Source of the DNA: Bacillus sp. N1-1
GTDB taxonomy: Bacteria; Bacillota; Bacilli; Bacillales; Guptibacillaceae
Direction of reading: 5' to 3'
Assembly: GCF_009818105.1 (NCBI RefSeq)
Contig: NZ_CP046564.1
Location: forward strand, 4,433,341 to 4,497,340
DNA length: 64,000 nucleotides
Every line of letters begins with the position of its first letter. Positions within the stretch are counted from its first letter, which is position 1. Of this stretch, positions 46,033 through 54,889 are shown piece after piece. The notes beneath the pieces are model-generated. The model was given only the letters and a program-made list of their open reading frames with translations. It made no database searches and was not told the DNA's origin. Made by a program: the position numbers and the translations under genes.

Positions 46033-46037
46033 ATGTA

Positions 46038-46334
46038 CTACATAAGAGAAAGCGTCTCTTCCTTCGCACCATCCATCTCTTTTTGAAGCCACTCGACTAA
46101 TTGCATAGATGCTTCTTGCGCATCTTCGCCGTCAGCAATAAGTAGAATCGAATCACTTTCTTTCACGGTCAGATTAAACGTGATAACGCTCGTTAAATTC
46201 TTTCCGTTAATGCTATGCCCATTTCGATAGAGAGACACGTGACTATCAAACGTCTTCGCTTTTTTGACGAATGCCATAAGAGAATTCATACTAAGCGGTG
46301 CGGTAAGTGTTACTGTTGAAGTTTCAACGTTCAT
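46038..46334 (-). CDS. HPr-like protein lacking both phosphorylation sites
   Basis: 98 residues aligning without gaps to PTS HPr over about 85 positions (for example VSLYRNGHSINGKN against VNLEYNGKTVNLKS). The catalytic His15 is Ser15 and the regulatory Ser46 is Asn46. Crh, the known catabolite paralogue, keeps Ser46, so this protein differs from both HPr and Crh and cannot be phosphorylated at either usual site. ATG 46334 with GGAGG upstream. Monocistronic between rpsR and the repeat block. A structural or regulatory HPr mimic is possible; function unknown. Confidence 0.75.
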   Translation of the reverse strand: MNVETSTVTLTAPLSMNSLMAFVKKAKTFDSHVSLYRNGHSINGKNLTSVITFNLTVKESDSILLIADGEDAQEASMQLVEWLQKEMDGAKEETLSLM

Positions 46335-46445
46335 TATTGTGGTTCCTCCTTACAGGATTCTTGTAAGGATTGTATTCCCTCATCATGCATGAGTGTAAAC
46401 CACTTATTCCAAAATCGCGTCATCATCTTAGAATAACTTTGTATA

Positions 46446-46480
46446 GAAAAAAGCAGTAGGAAATCATCCTACTGCTTTTC
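46446..46480 (-). terminator. terminator of rpsF-ssb-rpsR
   Basis: AAAGCAGTAGGA-TGATT-TCCTACTGCTTTTTT on the minus strand, immediately after rpsR. Confidence 0.9.
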
Positions 46481-46484
46481 ATCC

Positions 46485-46721
46485 TTACTCACCAAGTACG
46501 TATGGTAGTAAAGCCATTTGACGAGCACGTTTAACTGCGCGAGTCAATTGACGTTGGTATTTAGCGCTAGTACCTGTTACACGACGTGGAAGAATTTTTC
46601 CACGCTCAGATACGAAGCGTTTAAGAAGATCTACATCTTTATAGTCGATGTAAGTGATTTTGTTTACTGTGAAGAAACAAACCTTTTTACGACGACCTCT
46701 GCGTCCACCTGGTCTTGCCAT
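46485..46721 (-). CDS. rpsR: ribosomal protein S18
   Basis: 78 residues, standard. Sequence contains [20 protein letters not shown] and [20 protein letters not shown]. It binds S6 on the small-subunit platform. Third gene of rpsF-ssb-rpsR. Confidence 0.98.
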   Translation of the reverse strand: MARPGGRRGRRKKVCFFTVNKITYIDYKDVDLLKRFVSERGKILPRRVTGTSAKYQRQLTRAVKRARQMALLPYVLGE

Positions 46722-46784
46722 GGGTAGTTACCTCCTTTGCAATTAAAATTCGTTCTCTGCTTTCACCGCTCGAAACAGAGAGTA

Positions 46785-47297
46785 TTAGAACGGCAAGTCA
46801 TCATCTGAAATGTCGATCGGCTTGCCATCGCTCGCAAACGGGTCATCTCCAAAATTGGAGTGATCACGGTTGTTATCACGATTTTGGTTCTGATTCCCGT
46901 AACCGCCGGTTTCTCTGTTTTGGTTGCCGCCACCGTAGTTGCTACTGTTGCCGCTTCCGCCACCGCCTTGGTTAGAACCTTTAGGCTCGAGAAATTGGAC
47001 GCTTTCAGCCATCACTTCTGTCACAAACACACGCTGTCCCTGGCTATTATCATAAGAGCGAGTCTGAACTCGTCCATCTACACCAGCAAGGCTGCCTTTT
47101 TTCAAGAAATTGGCTGCATTTTCTGCCTGTCTGCGCCATACAACAATGTTGATAAAATCAGCTTCGCGGTCTCCCTGCTGATTCGTAAACGGGCGATTCA
47201 CAGCAAGTGTGAAGTTCGCCACCGCTACGCCACTAGGGGTATAACGCAATTCAGGGTCTTTTGTTAAACGTCCAACTAATACGACGCGATTCAGCAT
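46785..47297 (-). CDS. ssb: single-stranded DNA-binding protein
   Basis: 170 residues. OB fold (1-105; [20 protein letters not shown]), a Gly/Asn/Gln-rich linker (about 112-155) and the acidic tip DISDDDLPF that docks replication and repair partners. Second gene of the rpsF operon. Confidence 0.98.
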   Translation of the reverse strand: MLNRVVLVGRLTKDPELRYTPSGVAVANFTLAVNRPFTNQQGDREADFINIVVWRRQAENAANFLKKGSLAGVDGRVQTRSYDNSQGQRVFVTEVMAESVQFLEPKGSNQGGGGSGNSSNYGGGNQNRETGGYGNQNQNRDNNRDHSNFGDDPFASDGKPIDISDDDLPF

Positions 47298-47323
47298 CAG
47301 AACCCCTCCTATTTATAGAACAA

Positions 47324-47620
47324 TTACTTTTTAGCTTCTTCTAGGTTGATCGTCATGAAACGAAGAACATCGTCGTTGATTTTCATCAAACGGCTGAATT
47401 CATCAATCGCTTCAGTGTTACTGTTAATGTTAAGAAGCATGTAGATCCCGCTGTTGAAATTCTCGATTTCATAAGCAAGACGCTTCTTACCCATTTCTTT
47501 AGTTTCATTAATTTCCGCACCATTGTCAGTAAGGATTCCGTTGAAACGCTCGACAAGAGCTTTCTGTGCATCCTCTTCAATGTTTGGACGGATAATGTAC
47601 ATAATTTCGTAGTTACGCAT
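47324..47620 (-). CDS. rpsF: ribosomal protein S6
   Basis: 98 residues from ATG 47620 ([17 protein letters not shown]), eight bases after AAAGGAGG; the in-frame GTG three codons upstream falls in the spacer. Standard S6 ferredoxin-like fold with [16 protein letters not shown]. First gene of rpsF-ssb-rpsR. Confidence 0.98.
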   Translation of the reverse strand: MRNYEIMYIIRPNIEEDAQKALVERFNGILTDNGAEINETKEMGKKRLAYEIENFNSGIYMLLNINSNTEAIDEFSRLMKINDDVLRFMTINLEEAKK

Positions 47621-47646
47621 TCCGTTCACCTCCTTTTGGTCTAACG

Positions 47647-47736
47647 GCTCTTAACTGGAATTAAGAGCAAGGAGTAAGTATACAAAGATAATTACTCACA
47701 GCTTTAGATTATACCAAATTAATTCTTTATTAGCAA
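47647..47736 (-). promoter_or_regulatory. rpsF promoter and leader hairpin
   Basis: -35 TTGCTA (47736-47731), 17 bp, -10 TATAAT (47713-47708). The leader then has GAGTAA...TTACTC and an 8-bp hairpin GCTCTTAA-TTCCAG-TTAAGAGC (47668-47647) just before the SD. Position fits an S6:S18-binding autoregulatory leader, but I cannot confirm the CCG bulge signature. Confidence 0.6.
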
Positions 47737-47865
47737 GTCTATGTTCTAATTGAACTTTTTTCGTAGAAATTAATGCTATACACCGATTGATTTACGCTCC
47801 AATCAACTAAGAGTGGAGTTTTCAAAACCAATTCAAAACATCAATCTATAAGAAAAGAACCTAAC

Positions 47866-48966
47866 TTATACGTTAAAACGGAAATGGATCACGTCTCCGT
47901 CTTTTACAATATACTCTTTTCCTTCAAGACGAACTTTTCCTTTTTCTTTCGCGATCGCCATTGTCCCAGCTTCAACTAGGTCATCATAAGCGACAATTTC
48001 AGCGCGAATAAATCCACGTTCAAAGTCGGTATGGATAATACCTGCTGCCTGAGGAGCTTTCATACCAAGACGGAATGTCCACGCACGAACTTCTTGCTCA
48101 CCTGCGGTGAAATAAGTTGCTAATCCAAGAAGGTCGTAAGAAGCACGAATTAATTTGTTCAAACCAGGCTCTGAAATACCAATATCCTCAAGGAAAGCGT
48201 CTTTCTCTTCCCCATCAAGCTCAGCAAGCTCAGACTCAATTTTCGCACAAACAACAATGACTTCAGCGCCTTCTTTTGAAGCATATTCACGAACTTTAGC
48301 GACATATTCATTATCTGAAGGATCTAGAAGATCATCTTCATCAACGTTTGCTACATAAAGAACAGGCTTTTTCGTTAGTAGGTGATACCCATATACGATT
48401 TTCTCTTCTTCTTCTGTTAGTTCTACACTTCGAGCAGGCTGCTCTTCCTCAAACGCTTCTTTCAATTTTGTAAGAACGTTAAACTCAGCCAATGCTTCTT
48501 TGTCTTTTTGTTTCGCCATTTTTTGAACGCGCGCAATCCGCTTATCAACTGATTCAAGATCAGCAAGAATAAGCTCAAGGTTAATTGTTTCAATATCTGA
48601 AATAGGATCTACTTTACCAGACACGTGCGTAATGTTCTCATCATCAAAACAACGAACAACCTGAGAGATTGCGTCTACTTGGCGAATATGAGAAAGAAAC
48701 TTATTTCCTAGTCCTTCTCCTTTACTTGCCCCTTTTACAATTCCAGCAATATCGGTAAATTCAAAAGCTGTTGGAATGGTTTTCTTTGGCTTTACTAGTT
48801 CAGTAAGCTTTTGAAGACGCTCATCAGGAACCTCTACAATCCCAACGTTCGGATCGATTGTACAGAACGGATAGTTCGCTGACTCTGCTCCTGCCTGTGT
48901 AATTGCATTAAATAACGTTGACTTCCCAACATTCGGAAGCCCTACAATACCGGTGGTTAATGCCAT
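47866..48966 (-). CDS. ychF: ribosome-associated redox-sensitive ATPase/GTPase YchF
   Basis: 366 residues from ATG 48966 (MALTTGIVGLPNVGKSTLFN). G1 GLPNVGKST, G3 DIAGIVKGASKGEGLGNKFL, a non-canonical G4 (NVDED) explaining ATP preference, and a C-terminal TGS domain (about 282-365). Binds ribosomes. B. subtilis name YyaF. Confidence 0.96.
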   Translation of the reverse strand: MALTTGIVGLPNVGKSTLFNAITQAGAESANYPFCTIDPNVGIVEVPDERLQKLTELVKPKKTIPTAFEFTDIAGIVKGASKGEGLGNKFLSHIRQVDAISQVVRCFDDENITHVSGKVDPISDIETINLELILADLESVDKRIARVQKMAKQKDKEALAEFNVLTKLKEAFEEEQPARSVELTEEEEKIVYGYHLLTKKPVLYVANVDEDDLLDPSDNEYVAKVREYASKEGAEVIVVCAKIESELAELDGEEKDAFLEDIGISEPGLNKLIRASYDLLGLATYFTAGEQEVRAWTFRLGMKAPQAAGIIHTDFERGFIRAEIVAYDDLVEAGTMAIAKEKGKVRLEGKEYIVKDGDVIHFRFNV

Positions 48967-49138
48967 CTCGGTCACTCCTTTAAAGTATCTGCCTAAACAG
49001 GCGATTTTTATAAAATAAAGATGGCTAAATAAGCCATTTCTAGACATTTTTCTTCAATTTGATTTACAAACGACATACCTTACCAATTATAGAGATGAGA
49101 ACGTAAAAAAACAAGCGTCCTCCATTTCTCTGTAAGTA

Positions 49139-49164
49139 AAATGACCGCCCAAAATGGACGGTCA
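49139..49164 (-). terminator. terminator after the DUF951 gene
   Basis: TGACCGTCC-ATTTT-GGGCGGTCATTTT on the minus strand; the 5' arm overlaps the stop codon. Confidence 0.65.
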
Positions 49165-49359
49165 AGATTCCGCATGCTCAAGGACTTTCTTCAGCTTTTT
49201 AGAAAACTCTTTTCGTGGGAGCATTACACTGTGGTCACAACCTAGACATTTAATACGAATATCCGCTCCCATTCGAATCACTTTCCATCGGTTCTCCCCA
49301 CACGGATGAGCTTTCTTCATTTCAACAACGTCATTTAAGCCAAATTCTTTATCGGACAT
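49162..49359 (-). CDS. DUF951 protein (YyzM)
   Basis: 65 residues. NDVVEMKKAHPCGENRWKVI and IRIKCLGCDHSVMLPRKEF: one HPCG and one CLGC pair give a likely zinc or rubredoxin-like knuckle. Conserved between ychF and mscS in Bacillales. Function unknown. Confidence 0.85.
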   Translation of the reverse strand: MSDKEFGLNDVVEMKKAHPCGENRWKVIRMGADIRIKCLGCDHSVMLPRKEFSKKLKKVLEHAES

Positions 49360-49372
49360 AAGGATTCCCCCT

Positions 49373-50257
49373 TTATGCTTTTTCCTTCACTTCACTCTGT
49401 TCATCACGTTGATACATCACAACACGCGGAAGAGCAATTTCAATTCCTATTTCATCAAAACGTTGCTTAACCGCTTTTCTAATTTCTCGACCAATGACCC
49501 AGTGCTCCATTGGCTGCACTTCCGAGATGATTCTGAGAACCACTTCTGAAGGTCCTAAATTCTGCACGCCAAGATATTCTGGTTTTACAATCATAGCATC
49601 GAACTGTTCATATAGCTCGTCCAATAAATGAATGATCACTTTTTCAGCTTCTGGTATACGTTCTTCATACGCAATGTTCACATCCACTACGGCAATACTA
49701 TTATGAATTGAGTAATTCGTCACTTGATTTATGTTACCATTCGGCAGAATATGAAGCTCTCCTGTCCAGCTTTTAATTTTCGTAACACGCAATCCTATTT
49801 CTTCAACAAAACCTTCCACTCCAGAAATCCGTACATAATCCCCCACGGAAAATTGTTTCTCAAAAATAATAAAAAAGCCTGTAATGACGTCGCGAACGAG
49901 GTTCTGGGCACCGAAACCAACTGCCAAACCAACGACACCAGCTCCGGCGATAAGCGTTCGAACATCGACATCAAACTCACTCAAGATCATCACAAGCGCA
50001 ATAAAATAGGTGACGTAGGTTAAAATATTTTCAATTAAGCGGATAAGCGTCGCTTCTCTCCGTTCTGATAATCGAAGCGGGCTTTTCAATCGGATCGCGA
50101 AAATTTGCGCAAGGGCCGATTTTGCGATCCGAAGAAAAATCCACGTTCCGATGATAATTGCAAGAATAGTAAATCCTCTTTTGACTATATTTCCCCAAAG
50201 GTCACGATTGGATAAATAATCGTACGCAGAATTCCACATTGGCTCGAACCAATCCAA
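49373..50257 (-). CDS. small-conductance mechanosensitive channel (MscS family)
   Basis: 294 residues from a TTG start with GGAGGG seven bases upstream. Three transmembrane segments (about 22-45, 75-98, 100-125), the pore-lining Gly/Ala-rich helix GAGVVGLAVGFGAQNLVRDV and a cytosolic beta/alpha domain (ISGVEGFVEEIGLRVTKIKS). Acts as an osmotic-shock release valve. Downstream partner is DUF951. Confidence 0.93.
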   Translation of the reverse strand: MDWFEPMWNSAYDYLSNRDLWGNIVKRGFTILAIIIGTWIFLRIAKSALAQIFAIRLKSPLRLSERREATLIRLIENILTYVTYFIALVMILSEFDVDVRTLIAGAGVVGLAVGFGAQNLVRDVITGFFIIFEKQFSVGDYVRISGVEGFVEEIGLRVTKIKSWTGELHILPNGNINQVTNYSIHNSIAVVDVNIAYEERIPEAEKVIIHLLDELYEQFDAMIVKPEYLGVQNLGPSEVVLRIISEVQPMEHWVIGREIRKAVKQRFDEIGIEIALPRVVMYQRDEQSEVKEKA

Positions 50258-50282
50258 GCATCATCCCTCCCAGTTTTTAGTA

Positions 50283-51305
50283 CTATGATAACAAATCATA
50301 CCGTTTTAGAACTGGGAAAATCAAGATAGATGCCAAAATATAGAGGTTGAGCACACCATAGAGAGGGTATAAAAAAGCAACTAGTGTTGAAAAACCAAAC
50401 GAAGTAAAAGGAATCATTGTCAACACAATGAGAAAGGCAACGAACCATAAAGGAAGTCCAAGTATACCGCGGAATCTTGAAGTAAGACCAAACACACCGC
50501 TAACTGCTGTCGTGTAAATGGCTAACCATAGTAAGACAGACATAATTAAGATCATATAGTATGGATAACTTTTCAAAATCGCAAATAGTGGAATTTCATA
50601 TACCAGTAGATCATGAGCAACTTGGATTAACGATTGATTGTAGAGAAACGAAACACCACCCAGAATAACCCCGCTTCCAACGCTCGCAATCCAAATCTCT
50701 CCCCGATGCTTAATTTGATGGCCAACAGCCGAAAGAACAGCAACGAGTGGTAAAATATTAAGTGCAGTAAAGGTAAATGCTGCGGGCCAATTTGACTGCT
50801 TTGTCCAATTAAACAACATCGTTGATGGATTAGCATTTATAAACAAAGTAAGAACAGAAAGTAGTAGAATAATAAGAAGAGGAAGAATAATAGCATTCAT
50901 TGATAACATGCCATTAATATCCCAAAAGAATAAAATAACAACGAGCACTGCGAGAATTCCAATACCTAACGCATAAGGAAGATGAACAACTTCCATCGTT
51001 GCCCCGCCACCTGCCAACATCACAATCGTCGTCGTAAATAAATACAGGATAATTAACAAATCATAAATACCCGTCAACTTTTTCCCAACAAGTCGCTCTA
51101 AAATAGGAATATAGTGCGTTGACTTCGTTTCATAACTAATTTTCATAACCACATAACAACAAATCGAGAACATAACCGTAAACAATACAATGGCAAGTAC
51201 ACTTTCATGACCAAAAAACTGCCACAGTTCACGGCCAGAAGCGTAACCAGCGCCAATCATCGTGCCTAATATAAGAAACAGCCATTTCAATCCACCGCTT
51301 AACAT
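50283..51305 (-). CDS. YkvI-family membrane transporter
   Basis: 340 residues with about ten hydrophobic helices. LKWLFLILGTMIGAGYASGR at the N-terminus is the first, unwound-type helix of the APC/LeuT-like fold. ATG 51305 with AAGGAGGG. Substrate unknown; divergent from yyaC. Confidence 0.83.
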   Translation of the reverse strand: MLSGGLKWLFLILGTMIGAGYASGRELWQFFGHESVLAIVLFTVMFSICCYVVMKISYETKSTHYIPILERLVGKKLTGIYDLLIILYLFTTTIVMLAGGGATMEVVHLPYALGIGILAVLVVILFFWDINGMLSMNAIILPLLIILLLSVLTLFINANPSTMLFNWTKQSNWPAAFTFTALNILPLVAVLSAVGHQIKHRGEIWIASVGSGVILGGVSFLYNQSLIQVAHDLLVYEIPLFAILKSYPYYMILIMSVLLWLAIYTTAVSGVFGLTSRFRGILGLPLWFVAFLIVLTMIPFTSFGFSTLVAFLYPLYGVLNLYILASILIFPVLKRYDLLS

Positions 51306-51430
51306 GGCATTCCCTCCTTGGCCTACTCGTTATACGATCGAAGTGAAATACATCGCAAAAATCATCTTGTATGTATAGATCACGTCAGATTTCCGTATAC
51401 TGTTACTACTATTACAAAGGAGAGAATCCT

Positions 51431-52060
51431 ATGAATCTTCGAGACAAGTTTTTTCAAAAAAAGCCTGCTGCGTATCGAATCCATCATGAGGATACTCTTG
51501 CTAGTAAAACGCTTAGTGAGAAGCTTTCCTTACTTTTACCAGCACGAAGAACGGATTCAATCGTAATTGTTTGTATTGGCACCGACCGCTCAACAGGAGA
51601 TGCACTCGGTCCACTTGTTGGCACCAAACTGCAACAACTAAAGCCGAAAGCTACGATATACGGGACGCTTGAATCACCTGTGCATGCTGTCAATTTAAAT
51701 GAGGTTATGGAATCAATCGCAGAGCGTCATCCCCGTCCATTTATTATTGGAATTGATGCTTGTCTCGGACGGCTTCACTCAGTCGGTATTATTACTGCTG
51801 GAGAAGGTCCAGTTAAGCCAGGGGCTGGTGTGAAAAAAGAGCTTCCGGAAGTAGGAAATATTCACTTAACTGGTATTGTGAATGTAAGTGGGTTTATGGA
51901 ATACTTTGTTTTGCAAAATACGAGGTTAAATCTTGTTATGAAAATGGCTGATGTGATGGCAATCAGTCTTCACGAATCGATTGAAGCTTATGGAAGAGAC
52001 GTTCCAATTGAAAAACACAAAGCATCAAATTGGGGAGATGACCTGATTCAACTTCCATAA
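51431..52060 (+). CDS. yyaC: spore protein YyaC (GPR-like putative peptidase)
   Basis: 209 residues from ATG 51431 with AAAGGAG eight bases upstream; an earlier in-frame start has no SD. DUF1256 family: IVIVCIGTDRSTGDALGPLV, YGTLESPVHAVNL, IGIDACLGR and VNVSGFMEYFVLQ. Homologues are related to the germination protease Gpr. The only plus-strand gene in the 28-63 kb block, consistent with separate sporulation control. Terminator at 52062-52104. Confidence 0.92.
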   Translation: MNLRDKFFQKKPAAYRIHHEDTLASKTLSEKLSLLLPARRTDSIVIVCIGTDRSTGDALGPLVGTKLQQLKPKATIYGTLESPVHAVNLNEVMESIAERHPRPFIIGIDACLGRLHSVGIITAGEGPVKPGAGVKKELPEVGNIHLTGIVNVSGFMEYFVLQNTRLNLVMKMADVMAISLHESIEAYGRDVPIEKHKASNWGDDLIQLP

Positions 52061-52061
52061 C

Positions 52062-52104
52062 AAAAAGCTCATGCTTCGGCTACATAGCCAAACATGAGCT
52101 TTTT
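52062..52104. terminator. bidirectional terminator
   Basis: AAAAAGCTCATG and CATGAGCTTTTT form a 12-bp stem between convergent yyaC and the DUF554 gene, with an internal GGCTA/TAGCC hairpin. Confidence 0.85.
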
Positions 52105-52117
52105 GAAATCTACTTAA

Positions 52118-52831
52118 TTAAAGAATAGCGGGAAAAAAGTACAAAGCCGTCACAAGAATCGCAGCAATTAATAAAGCAGGAAGAAAATTAGCCACACGAA
52201 TTTTTATGATACCAAGCAAGTTTAGGCCAATTGCCATAATCATTATGCCTCCAGCTGATGTCACTTCTGCAATAAAAGCATCAAGGAGGATTTGAGGGAC
52301 GATTTGATTAATTTGAGAAGCAAACAAAGCGATTAATCCTTGATAAATCATAACGGGAATAGCTGAAAACAACACCCCATAACCAAGCGTGGCGGTAAAC
52401 ATAATTGCGGTAAAACCATCAATTAGTGACTTCGTAAATAAAATCGAGTGATCATTTCGCAGTCCGCTATCAAGTGCACCAAGAATCGCCATCGCACCAA
52501 CTACATAAACAAGAGTAGCTGTGACAAAAGCCTGGGCAACGCTCCCCTCAGAAGCAGCTCCTGTTTTCTTTTCAATCCAGCTACCCAATGTTGCAAGTTT
52601 CCCTTCAAGATCCCAGTACTCTCCTAGCATCCCACCAATAACAAGACTGCCAATCACAATAAGGAATTGCTCGCTTTTCATGGCCATTTGAAGGCCAATC
52701 ACCGTAATAACGAGAGCAAGCCCTTGCATAATGGTCGTTTTCATTCTGTCTGGAATTCGTCTGCTAACTGTTCCGATTAAAGCACCAACCATAATGGCTA
52801 CTCCGTTTACAACCGTACCTAAAAACACCAT
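52118..52831 (-). CDS. DUF554 membrane protein
   Basis: 237 residues with about six hydrophobic helices. Starts MVFLGTVVNGVAIMVGALIG, with IGGMLGEYWDLEGKLATLGS as a conserved internal motif. Family of unknown transporters. It follows the cysteine-desulfurase-like gene by 13 bp, so the two are probably cotranscribed. Confidence 0.85.
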   Translation of the reverse strand: MVFLGTVVNGVAIMVGALIGTVSRRIPDRMKTTIMQGLALVITVIGLQMAMKSEQFLIVIGSLVIGGMLGEYWDLEGKLATLGSWIEKKTGAASEGSVAQAFVTATLVYVVGAMAILGALDSGLRNDHSILFTKSLIDGFTAIMFTATLGYGVLFSAIPVMIYQGLIALFASQINQIVPQILLDAFIAEVTSAGGIMIMAIGLNLLGIIKIRVANFLPALLIAAILVTALYFFPAIL

Positions 52832-52844
52832 TCCCTACATCTCC

Positions 52845-53990
52845 TCAGCCGAAGTACCCCTCAACAATTTCTTCTATTGCTTCAATTACTTTATAAACCT
52901 CATCTTCCGTATTATAAGGCCCTACACTTAAACGCACTGTTCCCGTTTTGCTCGTACCAATCGTCTCATGACCAAGCGGAGTACAATGCAACCCTGCCCT
53001 CACCGCTATTTGATAATGCTGATCTAGGATAATTGCAATCTCCTGGGCATCTATTCCATCAATCGTAAATGGAATAACGGCAAGTCGTTGTTCTGGTCCA
53101 TAAACGTGAACATAATCGATTTGATTCAACCGATTAACTAGAATCTCTGTTAGCTTCTGTTCATGCTTTCTTATTTCATCAAGACCCATTTTTTTTACCG
53201 CATTTAATCCAGCTAGTAACCCTGCAATTCCTGGCGTATTTAGTGTACCGCTCTCAAGACGCTCCGGCAGTTGATTTGGCTGATCAATTAATTCTGAGCT
53301 ACTCCCCGTTCCGCCGTGATAAAGAGGCTTTAGTTCGATTCCTTCACTAACCATTAGCACACCAGTCCCTTGAGGGCCAAGCAAGCCTTTATGACCAGGA
53401 AAGGCTAATAGATCAATGCTCATATCACTCATATGGATAGGAACGATACCAGCGGTTTGAGAGGCATCAACTAAAAAGGTGATTTCTTTTTCTCTTGCAA
53501 TCCCACCAATAACATCAATTGGAACAATGTTACCGGTTAAATTCGATCCATGTGAAACGATAATCATTTTTGTATTTGGTTGAATCCCCTGGCGAAATGC
53601 ATCGCTATCAAATTCATTGTATTCCCCTATGTTAAAGTAATCGACTTCAATTCCCACAGCTTTTTTCATGTATTCAAGAGGACGACGAACAGAGTTATGC
53701 TCATATGAGGTCGTTAGAACATGATCTCCTTCAAGAAAATGAAAACCTTTAATCGCTTGGTTTAGAGCCGCAGTTGCATTAGCTGTAAAACAAACGCGTT
53801 CCGAATGATTAAAACCAAAAAAATCCGCCAGTTGTTCACGTGCACGAATAACTGTATCATTAGCACGTCTAGATAAGGCGTGCCCACCTCGGCCTGGATT
53901 TGCTGCATACTCTGTCATCACCTCTGTCATAGCCTGAACGACTTCCGGCGGTTTAGGAAAAGATGTAGCCGCTTGATCAAAATATATCAC
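52845..53990 (-). CDS. cysteine-desulfurase-like aminotransferase class V enzyme
   Basis: 381 residues from GTG 53990 (MIYFDQAATSFPKPPEVVQA). PLP-binding Lys in FPGHKGLLGPQGTG; HVLTTSYEHNSVRRPLEYMK supplies the stacking His; the C-terminal RAGLHCTPLGHETIG loop has the possible persulfide Cys. Group II (CsdB/SufS-like) type. Could make persulfide for Fe-S or thio-cofactors, or act as a selenocysteine lyase; no IscU/SufU neighbour. Confidence 0.87.
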   Translation of the reverse strand: MIYFDQAATSFPKPPEVVQAMTEVMTEYAANPGRGGHALSRRANDTVIRAREQLADFFGFNHSERVCFTANATAALNQAIKGFHFLEGDHVLTTSYEHNSVRRPLEYMKKAVGIEVDYFNIGEYNEFDSDAFRQGIQPNTKMIIVSHGSNLTGNIVPIDVIGGIAREKEITFLVDASQTAGIVPIHMSDMSIDLLAFPGHKGLLGPQGTGVLMVSEGIELKPLYHGGTGSSSELIDQPNQLPERLESGTLNTPGIAGLLAGLNAVKKMGLDEIRKHEQKLTEILVNRLNQIDYVHVYGPEQRLAVIPFTIDGIDAQEIAIILDQHYQIAVRAGLHCTPLGHETIGTSKTGTVRLSVGPYNTEDEVYKVIEAIEEIVEGYFG

Positions 53991-54014
53991 GTTACCACCC
54001 CATCATTTTCGTTA

Positions 54015-54049
54015 GAATAAGAGCATGAACTAAGCTCATGCTCTTATTC
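54015..54049 (-). terminator. parAB terminator
   Basis: GAATAAGAGCATGA and TCATGCTCTTATTC form a perfect 14-bp stem with a 7-nt loop overlapping the parB stop; the U-tract is short. Confidence 0.7.
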
Positions 54050-54889
54050 GGTACCTTCTTGTAAAACCTCTAAAATACGATTAAGATCTTCCTCTGAAAA
54101 GAACTCAATTTCTATTTTGCCTTTTTTCTTTGACCGTTTAATCGAGACAGATGTTCCGAACTTCTCACGAAGAGAACTTTCTTTTTCCTTCAAGAACGGA
54201 TCGGACTTCTCACCTTTCTTTGTTTCACGTGAAACGCTCTGATTTAATTGCGTAATTAACTTTTCAAGCTGCCGAACGTTTAATTTCTCTTCCAATGCTC
54301 GATCAGCTAACGTTTTTCGAGCTTCTTTTTTCTTTAATCCAAGAATCGCTCGTCCGTGTCCCATTGAAAGTTTCCCATCAGAAATATACTCCTGCACTTC
54401 AGGTGGTAATTGCAGTAAACGTAAAAAGTTAGCCAGATGCGGTCTGCTTTTTCCTAGGCGCTTTGACAACTCTTCTTGGGTAACGTCTGTTTCTTTCATC
54501 AACTTCTGATAAGCAAGAGCTTCTTCAATTGGATTTAAATTTTCGCGCTGCAGATTTTCGATTAATGCGATTTCCATCATTTTTCGATCCGTTAACTTTT
54601 TCACAACAGCAGGAATTGTTGTAAGACCTGCTTCTTTTGAAGCGCGATATCTTCGTTCCCCTACTACAATTTCATAACCCTTAATACTCTGTCGAACGAT
54701 TAATGGTTGAAGAACACCGAAAGATTCGATCGAAGCACGCAATTCTTCAATTGCTTCATCACTAAACTTCTTTCTTGGTTGATAGGGATTAGGACGCAGT
54801 TCATTGATCGGTATTTCTTTCACAACCTCGTCCTCTTTTTGAGAAGGGAATAAAGCGTTGATTCCCTTGCCCAAACCACGATTAGCCAT
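54044..54889 (-). CDS. parB: chromosome partitioning protein ParB (Spo0J)
   Basis: 281 residues. CTPase motif VVGERRYRASKEAGL (about 75-90), HTH TQEELSKRLGKSRPHLANFL (about 140-160), and a C-terminal dimerisation domain. Binds parS, spreads as a CTP clamp, and loads SMC. Its own gene contains parS at 54231-54246. It overlaps parA by 8 bp. Confidence 0.97.
   Translation of the reverse strand: MANRGLGKGINALFPSQKEDEVVKEIPINELRPNPYQPRKKFSDEAIEELRASIESFGVLQPLIVRQSIKGYEIVVGERRYRASKEAGLTTIPAVVKKLTDRKMMEIALIENLQRENLNPIEEALAYQKLMKETDVTQEELSKRLGKSRPHLANFLRLLQLPPEVQEYISDGKLSMGHGRAILGLKKKEARKTLADRALEEKLNVRQLEKLITQLNQSVSRETKKGEKSDPFLKEKESSLREKFGTSVSIKRSKKKGKIEIEFFSEEDLNRILEVLQEGTE
54231..54246. other. 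parS site inside parB
   Basis: TGTTTCACGTGAAACG matches the ParB-binding consensus TGTTTCACGTGAAACA in 15 of 16 positions. The same location within spo0J is used in B. subtilis. Confidence 0.92.
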
